63,273 bases of DNA from Thermoleophilaceae bacterium. GTDB taxonomy: Bacteria; Actinomycetota; Thermoleophilia; Solirubrobacterales; Thermoleophilaceae. Position 1 is the stretch's first letter, and each line of letters starts with the position of its first letter. The notes under the pieces are model-generated. The model worked only from the letters and a program-made list of their open reading frames with translations. It did no database searches and was not told the origin of the DNA. Position numbers and translations under genes: made by a program. The stretch is taken from NCBI GenBank assembly GCA_019683805.1, contig JADGHQ010000007.1, positions 1 to 63,273 of the forward strand. Direction: 5' to 3'. Shown one piece after another: positions 8,201 to 14,945 of the stretch.

Positions 8201-9509
8201 TCGCGCCCTGGTACGCCGCCGGCGGGAGCGTGTTGTCGCGCGCGCCGGCCACGAGCTCGTCGTAGCGCTCGACGAAGGCGGGGAAGTCGAGCTCGCTCGC
8301 GGCCTTGATGACCGGCACGACCAGCGAGCGCGACCCGTCCTTGCGCTCGACGTCCACCGCGATGCCGAGGCTCACGCTCGCGGGCTCGACCCGCTGCGGC
8401 TTGCCGTCGACCTCGGCGTAGGCGTGGGCCATCACCGGCATCTCGCGCGCGGCCTCGACGATCGCCCAGGCGATCAGGTGCGTGAACGAGAGCCGCCTGC
8501 CCGCGTCCTTGAGCATGCGCCGGCGCCTGTCGAGCTCGTCGACCTCGATCGTCCGGAAGCTCGTGGCCGTCGGGATCGAGCGGCTCTCGTCCATGAGCTT
8601 CGCGAGCATCGCCGCCGGGCCGCGGAGCGGCGTCGACTTCGGCGCTTCCGCGGCGGGCGGCGCGGCGGCCCGCCCGTCGCCCTCGAGGGCGGCGAGCACG
8701 TCGCTCTTCGTCACGCGGCCGCGCGGCCCGCTGCCCGGCACGCTCGCGACGTCGAGCCCGTGCGCGCTCGCGATGCGCGCGGCGACGGGCGTGGCGTTCG
8801 CGTCGCCGTTGCCCGCGTGGATCCGCTGTCCCTCGGTCGGGGCGCTCGCCTCGCGCGGTGGCTGCGCGCCGCCGCCGGCAGCGCGCGCGCCCGCGGCGCT
8901 CGGCGCGATGCGCGCGAGCACGGCGCCGGTGGGAACCGTCTCGTCGGGTTGGGCGAGGATCTCCACGATCGTGCCGGCGACCGGCGCGGGGACCTCGGCG
9001 TCGACCTTGTCGGTCGAGATCTCGACCACGGTCTCCTCGGCCTCGACGGGGTCGCCCACCTGCTTGCGCCACTCGAGCACCGTCCCCTCGGCGACCGAGT
9101 CGCCCATCTGCGGGAACACGAGATCCACCAGCGCCGCCGGCTCGCCGCCCTCCGGGGCGTCCTCGTCCGTCGCCCGGCCGGGCGCCTGCGGCTCGGCGCC
9201 GCCCGTGGTGGCGGTGCCGTTCTCGCCGGCGGGCGCGGCGGGCGCGGGCGCCCCGCCGTCGCCGACGGCGATCTCGCCGATCACGGTGCCGACCGGCACG
9301 GTCTCGTCGGCTTCGGCGAGGATGCGGACGAGCGTGCCCGTGGCCGGCGAGGGAACCTCGGTGTCGACCTTGTCCGTCGAGACGTCTACGAGGGGCTCGT
9401 CCTGCTCGACGGAGTCGCCGACTTGCTTGCGCCACTCGAGGATCGTTCCCTCGGTCACCGACTCGCCCATCTGGGGCATCGTGATCTGGACCGTGGTACG
9501 CGTCGACAT
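5235..9509 (-). CDS. kgd: Fused 2-oxoglutarate dehydrogenase E2-E1 with two lipoyl domains
   Basis: This 1,424-residue TCA-cycle enzyme combines the succinyltransferase (E2) and thiamine-dependent 2-oxoglutarate decarboxylase/dehydrogenase (E1) activities. Domains in order: lipoyl domain 1 (about 7-82, Lys47 in STDKVDTEVP), linker, lipoyl domain 2 (about 127-202, Lys168 in STDKVDAEVP), a peripheral-subunit-binding segment (about 239-276), the E2 catalytic domain (about 293-525, His499 in TYDHRIIQG), then E1 with GDAAFPGQG and NNQLGFTT thiamine-site motifs and RYGHNETDEP. The E2-E1 part matches actinobacterial KGD/OdhA, but those proteins, as I know them, lack lipoyl domains. ATG 9509 is chosen because it directly precedes the lipoyl domain; the open frame continues upstream only as antisense of the next gene. 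No lpd (E3) is in the window. Confidence 0.93.
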   Translation of the reverse strand: MSTRTTVQITMPQMGESVTEGTILEWRKQVGDSVEQDEPLVDVSTDKVDTEVPSPATGTLVRILAEADETVPVGTVIGEIAVGDGGAPAPAAPAGENGTATTGGAEPQAPGRATDEDAPEGGEPAALVDLVFPQMGDSVAEGTVLEWRKQVGDPVEAEETVVEISTDKVDAEVPAPVAGTIVEILAQPDETVPTGAVLARIAPSAAGARAAGGGAQPPREASAPTEGQRIHAGNGDANATPVAARIASAHGLDVASVPGSGPRGRVTKSDVLAALEGDGRAAAPPAAEAPKSTPLRGPAAMLAKLMDESRSIPTATSFRTIEVDELDRRRRMLKDAGRRLSFTHLIAWAIVEAAREMPVMAHAYAEVDGKPQRVEPASVSLGIAVDVERKDGSRSLVVPVIKAASELDFPAFVERYDELVAGARDNTLPPAAYQGANISLTNPGGIGTVASVPRLMPGQGTIVATGAIGYPPGFQSADPARLRELGVSKVMTMTSTYDHRIIQGAESGAFLRRIDQLLQGEDGFYERVFGALGGPPSDGAGPITAAEPAPSAITPAVTGKPDEALLQAVQAATSVVKAHRMHGHLAARLDPLGSEPVGDPALDPATVNLTPELMRAIPASVLRVAVPGETFADALPHLQETYCGTIAYEIEHISDHEQRVWLRQTIESGQHRQPLSDEEKRALLERLSAVEALETYLHKAFLGRKQFSIEGLDMLVPMLDAVMDQAAEAGAREVVIGMAHRGRLNVLAHTVGRPYESILVEFEGEASLDADTAKPEEGTGDVKYHYGASGTYRTRSGKGLTVTLSPNPSHLEYVNPVIEGRARADQTSRAGRQALHDPTAVLPLLIHGDAAFPGQGVVAETLNLQALEGYSTGGTVHIIANNQLGFTTDPEEGRSTRYASDLAKGFDIPIVHVNADDVEACIAAVRLAMEFRRRFGRDALIDLIGYRRYGHNETDEPAYTQPQMYDRIKKHPPVRKLYAERLIEEGVVTKEEADRMAADAYQKLVDAHNELKASMSKSGPDTGEFELDRSASAEPRTTVPADTLISLNEQLLKVPEGFNLHRKLKPQIERRRQSIQDGTIDWAQAEALAWASLLQQGVPIRLTGQDSERGTFSQRHLVFHDAKTGARHAPIQQLPNATAPFELHNSPLSEVACLGFEYGYSVQAPDALVLWEAQFGDFVNSAEVIVDQFIVSGLAKWGLTSRLTLLLPHGYEGSGPEHSSGRVERFLQLAAEGNIRVANCTTPAQYFHLLRRQALVSKRRPLVVMTPKSLLRLPAATSRLEDLSEGAFQPVLDDPTLPGSREEVTRLVLCSGKVYYDIVSSEQRPERREVAVGRVELLYPFAENEIAALIASYPNVREVVWVQEEPQNMGARGFMKPRLEEMLPEGVAFGYVGRELRASPGEGYTAAHRAEQQRIVRAALRTGG

Positions 9510-9532
9510 CTCGTCCGGCGCGTAACGATAGA

Positions 9533-9550
9533 GCCTGCAAAGCTGCAGGC
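9533..9550. promoter_or_regulatory. Inverted repeat in the kgd / FAD-oxidase divergent region
   Basis: GCCTGCA (9533-9539) and TGCAGGC (9544-9550) are a perfect 7-bp inverted repeat around AAGC. It lies in the 45-bp gap between the two divergent start codons, just upstream of a possible kgd -10 (TATCGT, 9530-9525). It may be an operator serving both genes, or a leader hairpin of the plus-strand gene. Confidence 0.4.
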
Positions 9551-9554
9551 CGTC

Positions 9555-11168
9555 GTGGACGTTCGCCGACTCAAGTTCTGGGGCTGGGGATTCGAGGACC
9601 AGCAACCCCCTTTCGCGCAGGTCTCGGAGGCCGCCGCCGGCATCCGGCGCCGGCTCGGCTTCCCGCCGGACGAGGTCGAGCGCCCACCGTCGCTCGGCGA
9701 TCTCGAGCTGCCGCAGCCGCGCCTCTCGCCCCCGGCCTCGCTCGCCGACATCTGCTCGAGCGACGTCTACGAGCGGGCGACCCACGCCTACGGCAAGTCG
9801 TACCGCGACATCGTCCGCGCCCTGCGCCGTCGCATCGACCACCCGCCGGACGTCGTGGCGCGGCCGCGCGACGAGGGCGAGCTCGAGGCGGTGCTCGATT
9901 GGTGCGAGGAGGCCGGGGCGGCAGCGATCCCGTTCGGCGGCGGCACGAGCGTGGTCGGAGGCGTCGAGCCGGACGTCGGGGATGGCTACGCGGGCACGGT
10001 GTCGATCGACCTGAAGGCGCTCGACCGCGTGCTCGAGGTGGACCGCGAGTCGCTCGCCGCGCGCATCCAGGCCGGCGCGAGCGGGCCGCGCCTCGAGCGG
10101 CAGCTCCGCGAGCACGGGCTCACGCTGCGCCACTACCCGCAGTCGTTCGAGCACTCGACGCTGGGCGGCTGGATCGCCACCCGCGCGGGCGGCCACTTCG
10201 CCACGCTCGAGACGCACATCGACGACCTCGTGGAGTCCGTGCGCGCGCTCACCCCGAGCGGCTGGTGGGAGAGCCGGCGGCTGCCGGGGTCGGGCGCGGG
10301 ACCGAGCCCCGACCGGCTCCTGATCGGCTCCGAGGGCGTGCTCGGCGCGATCACGGAGGCGTGGGTCCGCGTGCGCGAGCGGCCGCGCTTCAAGGCTTCG
10401 GCCGGCGTGCTCTTCCGCTCCTTCGAGGACGGCGCCGCCGCGGCCCGGGCGCTCGCGCAGTCCGGCCTCCACCCCTCGAACTGCCGACTGCTCGACCCGG
10501 CGGAGGCCGCCACCACCGGCGCGGCGCCCGAAGGGCGCGCGCTGCTCGTGCTCGGCTTCGAGTCGGCCGACCACCCGCTCGGGCCGTGGCTCGCGCGCGG
10601 GCTCGAGCTCTGCCGCGACCACGGCGGCGAGCCCGAGGGCGAGCCGCGCATATCCGGCGACCTGGCGCGCGCTGACGACGGGGTGGCGACCTGGCGCGAC
10701 GCTTTCCTCCAAGCCCCGTACCTGCGCGACACGATGATCCTCGGCGGCGTGATCGCCGAGACGCTCGAGACGGCGATCACGTGGGACCGCTTCGCCGACT
10801 TCGTCGCCGCGGTGCGCGAGAGCGCCGAGCGCGCCGTGGCGGGCGAGTGCGGCGCGGGCCGCGTGACCTGTCGGCTCACGCACGTCTACCCCGACGGGGC
10901 GGCGCCGTACTTCACGGTGCTCGCTCCCGCGCGCCGCGGCTCCGAGCTCGAGCAGTGGGACGCGGTCAAGCGCGCGGCGAGCGAGGCGATCCTGGCCGCC
11001 GGCGGCACGATCACCCACCACCACGCCGTCGGCCGCGACCACCGACCGTGGTACGACCGCCAGCGTCCCGACCCCTTCGCCGCGGCGCTGCGGGGCGCCA
11101 AGGCCGCGGTCGACCCGAGCGGCATCCTCAACCCCGGCGTGCTGGTCGATCCCGAGGGAGGCTCGTGA
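9555..11168 (+). CDS. FAD-binding oxidase of the alkyl-DHAP synthase type
   Basis: This 537-residue flavoprotein has a PCMH-type FAD-binding domain and an FAD-linked oxidase C-terminal domain. The N-terminus MDVRRLKFWGWG resembles the RRWNGWG opening of alkyldihydroxyacetonephosphate synthases. The FAD pyrophosphate loop is PFGGGTSVVGGV, followed by GGWIATRAGGHFAT and LIGSEGVLG. The C-terminal THHHAVGRDH corresponds to the HHH active-site motif of alkyl-DHAP synthase, suggesting ether-lipid synthesis or a related acyl/alkyl-dihydroxyacetone reaction. GTG 9555 is the first in-frame start after the kgd promoter region. The next gene overlaps by GTGA. Substrate assignment is inferred; D-lactate/glycolate-type oxidases are the main alternative. 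Confidence 0.85.
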   Translation: MDVRRLKFWGWGFEDQQPPFAQVSEAAAGIRRRLGFPPDEVERPPSLGDLELPQPRLSPPASLADICSSDVYERATHAYGKSYRDIVRALRRRIDHPPDVVARPRDEGELEAVLDWCEEAGAAAIPFGGGTSVVGGVEPDVGDGYAGTVSIDLKALDRVLEVDRESLAARIQAGASGPRLERQLREHGLTLRHYPQSFEHSTLGGWIATRAGGHFATLETHIDDLVESVRALTPSGWWESRRLPGSGAGPSPDRLLIGSEGVLGAITEAWVRVRERPRFKASAGVLFRSFEDGAAAARALAQSGLHPSNCRLLDPAEAATTGAAPEGRALLVLGFESADHPLGPWLARGLELCRDHGGEPEGEPRISGDLARADDGVATWRDAFLQAPYLRDTMILGGVIAETLETAITWDRFADFVAAVRESAERAVAGECGAGRVTCRLTHVYPDGAAPYFTVLAPARRGSELEQWDAVKRAASEAILAAGGTITHHHAVGRDHRPWYDRQRPDPFAAALRGAKAAVDPSGILNPGVLVDPEGGS

Positions 11169-12172
11169 GCGCGCCGCGCAGCAGGCGCGAGCTCGCTCGC
11201 GCAGACCAGATCATGCGCGGACTCTGGCGCCTGCGGCTGCCGATCCTCGGCTGGCCGGGCGTGCCGCACGTGAACGCGTACGCGATCGTGGCGGGGGACG
11301 GGGTCGTGCTCGTGGACACGGGCCTCGCGGAGCAGGGCGGGCTCGGCCGCCTGGAGCAGGCGCTCGCCCAGGCCGGTCTCGGGCTCGCCGACGTGCGCCT
11401 GCTCGTCTGCACCCACGCCCACTCCGACCACTACGGCCTCGCGCAGCCGATCGTCGAGGCGTCCGGCTGCGAGCTGTGGATGCACCCGAGCCACGCGCAT
11501 CTCACCGAGGCGGCGGCCGACCCAGAGCGCAGCTTCGAGCGCCGTATCGAGGTCGCCCGCCAGAGCGGCGTGCCGGAGGCCGCCCTGCGCCGCCACCAGG
11601 AGCAGCGCAAAGCCCGGGGATACGACATCGCCGGCATCGTGATGCCCGACCGCGATCTCGTCCCCGGCGTCGAGGTCGAGACCGATCTCGGCCGCTGGCA
11701 GGTGTACGAGACGCCCGGGCACGCGCCCTCGCACGTGTGCCTGCACCAGCCCGAGCGCGGGCTGCTCCTCTCCGGCGACCACCTGCTCGGGCGCGTCTCG
11801 CTCTACTACGACTACGGCTGGTCGCCCGACCCGGCGGGCGAGTTCCTGAGCTCGCTCGACGTCCTGGAGCGGCTCGACGCGAAGCTCTGCCTGGCCGGAC
11901 ACGGGCGCCCGTTCCGCACCGTGCAGGCCCACATCGAGGCGAACCGCAAGACCGTGCGCGAGCGCCTCGAGCGCGTGCGCGGAGCGCTCCGGCCCGGCCC
12001 AAAGACGCCGTTCGAGATCGTTCCCGCGCTGCTCGGCGAGGAGAGCCCAAGCGAGCTGGCGCTCGTCTGGGGGCTGTCCGAGACGCTCGTCTACCTGCGC
12101 CACCTCGAGCGCCTCGGCGAGGTCGACAAGGTCGAGGAGGACCCCGACCGCTGGGCGCTCGCCGCAGGCTGA
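11165..12172 (+). CDS. Metallo-beta-lactamase-fold hydrolase
   Basis: This 335-residue protein carries the zinc-binding signature THAHSDH (His84, His86, Asp88, His89), a downstream TPGHAPSH metal ligand, SGDHLLG and a C-terminal AGHGRP ligand. A helical extension of about 90 residues follows, as in the glyoxalase II/LACTB2-like subgroup. It is coupled to the FAD oxidase by a GTGA overlap, so both probably act in one pathway, perhaps cleaving a thioester or phosphodiester intermediate. Substrate is unknown. It converges with metF 21 nt away. Confidence 0.85.
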   Translation: MSAPRSRRELARADQIMRGLWRLRLPILGWPGVPHVNAYAIVAGDGVVLVDTGLAEQGGLGRLEQALAQAGLGLADVRLLVCTHAHSDHYGLAQPIVEASGCELWMHPSHAHLTEAAADPERSFERRIEVARQSGVPEAALRRHQEQRKARGYDIAGIVMPDRDLVPGVEVETDLGRWQVYETPGHAPSHVCLHQPERGLLLSGDHLLGRVSLYYDYGWSPDPAGEFLSSLDVLERLDAKLCLAGHGRPFRTVQAHIEANRKTVRERLERVRGALRPGPKTPFEIVPALLGEESPSELALVWGLSETLVYLRHLERLGEVDKVEEDPDRWALAAG

Positions 12173-12193
12173 GGTGCGCCGCCCGCCGGACGG

Positions 12194-13111
12194 CTAGCCG
12201 AAGGCCGCGAGCGCCGGGTTCACGCGCCCGCCGCCCTCCCACGGGCGCCAGGCGCGCAGCGCCGCGAGGATCGCGCGCGTGGCCGGCGAGCGGTTGAGCG
12301 TGTAGAAGTGGATGCCAGGCGCGCCGCGCGCCAGCAGGTCTGCCGCCTGGAGCGTCGCGTAGGCCACGCCGAGGCCCTGGACCGCCGCGGGGTCGTCGGC
12401 GCGGGCGGCCAGCTCGCGCTCGAGGTCCGCCGGGATCGAGGCGCCGCAGAGCCCGGTGATGCGCTTGATCTGCTGGTAGCTCGTGATCGGCATCAGCCCG
12501 GGCAGGATCGGCACGTCGATGCCGGCGGCGCGCGCCTTCGCGACGAAGTCGAAGTAGAGCTCGTTGTCGTAGAAGAGCTGCGTGATCAGGAAGCGCGCTC
12601 CCGCCTCCACCTTCTTCTTGAGGAAGCGCAGGTCGGCCGCCATGTCGGGGGCTTCGGGGTGCACCTCGGGGAAGCACGCGGCGCCCACGCAGTAGTCGTA
12701 GTTCGAGGTGATCAGCTCGGCGAGCTCGGTCGAGTAGCGCAGGCCGCCGGGCGTCGGCTTCCACTCGGTCTCGCCCTGTGGCGGGTCGCCGCGCAGCGCC
12801 AGCACGTTCTCGATGCCGGCCTCGCCGAGCTCGTCGAGGATCTCGCGCAGCTGCTCGCGGGTCGCGCCCACGCACGTCAGGTGCGACATCGCCTCCACCC
12901 CGAGCTCGCGCTTGATGCGCTTGGTCACCTCGATGGTGCGGTCGCGCGTGGAGCCGAGCGCGCCGTAGGTCACCGACACGAACCCCGGGTCGTCCTGCTT
13001 GAGCTCCGCGACCGTGTTGAAGAGGCTCTCCATGCCCTCGTCGGTCTTCGGCGGGAAGAACTCGAACGAGAAGCACGGCCGGCGCTCCTCGATGATGCGG
13101 TCGATGCGCAT
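12194..13111 (-). CDS. metF: 5,10-methylenetetrahydrofolate reductase
   Basis: This 305-residue FAD enzyme reduces 5,10-methylene-THF to 5-methyl-THF, the methyl donor for methionine synthesis. The opening FSFEFFPPKT carries the catalytic Glu17. FVSVTYGALGS, HLTCVGATREQ, NVLALRGDPP, TQLFYDNE and PGLMPI are all in family order. The length equals the usual bacterial MetF (about 300). A -10 hexamer 9 nt upstream of the ATG suggests a leaderless mRNA. No methionine synthase is nearby. Confidence 0.95.
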   Translation of the reverse strand: MRIDRIIEERRPCFSFEFFPPKTDEGMESLFNTVAELKQDDPGFVSVTYGALGSTRDRTIEVTKRIKRELGVEAMSHLTCVGATREQLREILDELGEAGIENVLALRGDPPQGETEWKPTPGGLRYSTELAELITSNYDYCVGAACFPEVHPEAPDMAADLRFLKKKVEAGARFLITQLFYDNELYFDFVAKARAAGIDVPILPGLMPITSYQQIKRITGLCGASIPADLERELAARADDPAAVQGLGVAYATLQAADLLARGAPGIHFYTLNRSPATRAILAALRAWRPWEGGGRVNPALAAFG

Positions 13112-13120
13112 GGTCGGGAA

Positions 13121-13126
13121 AGGTTA
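13121..13126 (-). promoter_or_regulatory. Leaderless promoter of metF, -10 TAACCT
   Basis: TAACCT on the minus strand ends 9 nt before the ATG at 13111, and there is no Shine-Dalgarno in between. Confidence 0.55.
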
Positions 13127-13131
13127 GGCGG

Positions 13132-13455
13132 TCACCGGCGCTCGGCCGGGGCCTCGTCCTCGGGCGGGGGCACGATGTCAAGCCCCACGGCGATCCGCTC
13201 CTGGCCGTGCAGGCGGTACTGCACGTCCACCGAGTCGTTCTGGCGGTAGGTGCCAAAGAGCCCCAGGAACATCGACAGCCAGCGCCAGAACCCGAGCTGG
13301 CCCTCCTTGGCGAGGCGGCGCTCGAACACGAGCTCCCGGCCCTTTAGCCGGTAGTCGACGCCCTCGCGCTGGGGAACGCCGTTGACGAACACGCGGTAGG
13401 GCGGCTCAGCGCCGTGCGGGAGGGGAACGCGCCAGACCGGCTTCCCGTCAGCCAT
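13132..13455 (-). CDS. Conserved-looking hypothetical protein (107 aa)
   Basis: I do not recognise this 107-residue protein. It begins WRVPLPHGAEPPYRVFVNGV and has alternating beta-rich segments, a short hydrophobic stretch WRWLSMFLGLFGTY near residue 60 and a C-terminal acidic/Pro tail. The segment YRVFVNGVPQREGVDY looks like a domain that displays or mimics a beta-hairpin. Its ATG lies 8 nt inside the end of the upstream gene, so the two are coupled. The pair sits between metF and moaA; no function follows from that. Confidence 0.65.
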   Translation of the reverse strand: MADGKPVWRVPLPHGAEPPYRVFVNGVPQREGVDYRLKGRELVFERRLAKEGQLGFWRWLSMFLGLFGTYRQNDSVDVQYRLHGQERIAVGLDIVPPPEDEAPAERR

Positions 13456-13792
13456 GCGCCACCTCGCGCCGCAGCGCGTCGACCGCGCTCTCGCGCGGGC
13501 GCTGCGGGACCAGCCTCCGGCGCAGCCGGCCGGTGAAGCTCTCGACGCTGCCGTCGCCGCGGACGTCGACCCCCGCCCGCAGGCGGCCCGGCCCGCTCAC
13601 CTCGATCCGCGCGACCACCTGGCGCACCGGGTCGAAGCGGCGGACCAGCTTCAGGTCGACGGGGCGCGCGTCCGCCTCGCGCGCGAGCCGCGCCGCCCAC
13701 CGCTCGAGCGCGTCGAGCGCGCCTTCGAGCTCCGCGTAGCGTTCGCGCTCCACCTTGGGCCCGTGCCTCACCGTGACCCTGTAGCTCCCCAC
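13448..13792 (-). CDS. Hypothetical protein (114 aa), partner of the gene at 13132
   Basis: This 114-residue protein is not recognised. It starts at a GTG (13792) with GSYRVTVRHGPKVERERY, has an amphipathic helix LEGALDALERWAARLA (about 22-37), and ends in a second half rich in Arg/Val with a FTGRLRRRLVP segment. It is soluble, basic and without cysteines. A TAGCTT hexamer 9 nt upstream of the GTG suggests leaderless transcription and defines the start. It overlaps the downstream gene by 8 nt. Confidence 0.65.
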   Translation of the reverse strand: MGSYRVTVRHGPKVERERYAELEGALDALERWAARLAREADARPVDLKLVRRFDPVRQVVARIEVSGPGRLRAGVDVRGDGSVESFTGRLRRRLVPQRPRESAVDALRREVAHG

Positions 13793-13801
13793 CGCCCCGC
13801 A

Positions 13802-13807
13802 AAGCTA
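13802..13807 (-). promoter_or_regulatory. Leaderless promoter, -10 TAGCTT
   Basis: TAGCTT on the minus strand, 9 nt before the GTG at 13792, drives the two hypothetical genes. Confidence 0.5.
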
Positions 13808-13844
13808 CCGCCGGCCGCGGAGGGAGAAGGGGACGCGGAATGGC

Positions 13845-14840
13845 TCAGCCGCCGATCGCCGACATCGAGCGCGGCGGCTGGCGGAAGCCGGGCTCGCCGA
13901 CGTGGTGCTTCAGCTCCTTGCGCCAGACCGCGTCGCGCAGGATCCGCTCGAGCTCGTCATCGCCCGCGCCCGAGCGCAGCGGCTCGCGCAGGTCGGTCTC
14001 GTGCAGCGAGAAGAGGCAGGTCCGCAGCTTCCCGTCCGCGGTCAGCCTGATCCGGTTGCAGTCGGCGCAGAACGGCTCCGACACGGGGTCGATGAAGCCG
14101 ATCTCGCCCCGGCCGTCCGCGAACCGGAACACCCGCGCCGTGGCCGACGGCTCCCGCGGAAGCTCCTCGAGCGGGTACACGCGCCCGATGAGCTCGCGCA
14201 GCTCCCTGCCCGTGAGGACGGCGTCGGGCGTCCAGGCCCTGTCCCCGTCGAGCGGCATGAACTCGATGAAGCGCACCTGGAACTCGGTGCGGCGCGCGAA
14301 CTCGGCGAACGGCAGCGCCTCCTGCTCGGTGAACCCACGGATCGCCACGGCGTTCACCTTGATCGGGCGCACCTCCGGATGCCGCGCTAGCGCCTCGAGC
14401 CCGCGCAGCACGCGCGGCAGCGCGTCCCGGCGGGTGAGCTGGAAGAAGCGGTCTCGCTGGAGCGAGTCGATCGACACGTTCACGCGCCGGATGCCCGCCT
14501 CGACGAGCGCGTCGGCGTCGCGCTCGAGCAGGTAGCCGTTGGTGGTGAGCGAGAGGTCGCGCAGGCCCTCCGTTCCGGCGAGCATCGAGACGAGCCGCGG
14601 GAAGTCGCGGCGCACGAGCGGCTCGCCGCCCGTGAGGCGGACGTCGGTCACGCCCATCTCCGCGAGCAGGCGCACCAGCCGCTCGATCTCCTCGAAGGTC
14701 AGGATGTCCGCGCGCCCGAGCCAGGGCAGCCCCTCCGCCGGCATGCAGTACTGGCAGCGGAAGTTGCAGCGGTCGGTGACCGAGACCCGCAGGTCGGAGA
14801 TCCGCCGGCCGTGGCCGTCGAAGAGCCGCTCACGCCTCAT
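13845..14840 (-). CDS. moaA: GTP 3',8-cyclase MoaA
   Basis: This 331-residue radical-SAM enzyme converts GTP to 3',8-cyclo-GTP in molybdenum cofactor synthesis. The N-terminal CNFRCQYC motif places the SAM cluster on Cys25, Cys29 and Cys32. The second cluster motif FCADCNRIRLTADGKLRTC is at the C-terminal end, and the protein ends in Gly-Gly as MoaA should. ATG 14840 is chosen over one 19 codons upstream because it gives the typical length (about 330) and GATAAT lies 9 nt before it. No other moa/moe gene is adjacent. A 12-bp stem-loop lies 16 nt upstream. Confidence 0.95.
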   Translation of the reverse strand: MRRERLFDGHGRRISDLRVSVTDRCNFRCQYCMPAEGLPWLGRADILTFEEIERLVRLLAEMGVTDVRLTGGEPLVRRDFPRLVSMLAGTEGLRDLSLTTNGYLLERDADALVEAGIRRVNVSIDSLQRDRFFQLTRRDALPRVLRGLEALARHPEVRPIKVNAVAIRGFTEQEALPFAEFARRTEFQVRFIEFMPLDGDRAWTPDAVLTGRELRELIGRVYPLEELPREPSATARVFRFADGRGEIGFIDPVSEPFCADCNRIRLTADGKLRTCLFSLHETDLREPLRSGAGDDELERILRDAVWRKELKHHVGEPGFRQPPRSMSAIGG

Positions 14841-14856
14841 CTCATGGTCATTATCC

Positions 14857-14895
14857 GCCCGGCCGCAAACCCAATCCACCGGCTTGCGGCCGGGC
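14857..14895 (-). promoter_or_regulatory. 12-bp stem-loop upstream of moaA
   Basis: Bases 14857-14868 are the exact complement of 14884-14895, with a 15-nt loop. The structure ends 16 nt before the moaA start codon. It may be a second terminator for gltA or a leader element; the stem overlaps the only G-rich stretch near moaA. Confidence 0.5.
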
Positions 14896-14915
14896 ACCCG
14901 GGAGCGCGCGGCGAC

Positions 14916-14938
14916 GGCCGGCCCCGCGGGCGCCGGCC
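14916..14938 (-). terminator. Probable gltA terminator hairpin
   Basis: GGCCGGC (14916-14922) pairs with GCCGGCC (14932-14938), starting 8 nt after the gltA stop. There is no U-run. Confidence 0.5.
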
Positions 14939-14945
14939 GCGGCGC

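Noticed and set aside
9510-11042. The open frame of the 2-oxoglutarate dehydrogenase continues about 510 codons upstream
   Set aside because: That part is antisense to the FAD oxidase, is Arg/Ala-rich without domains, and the lipoyl domain begins right at ATG 9509.
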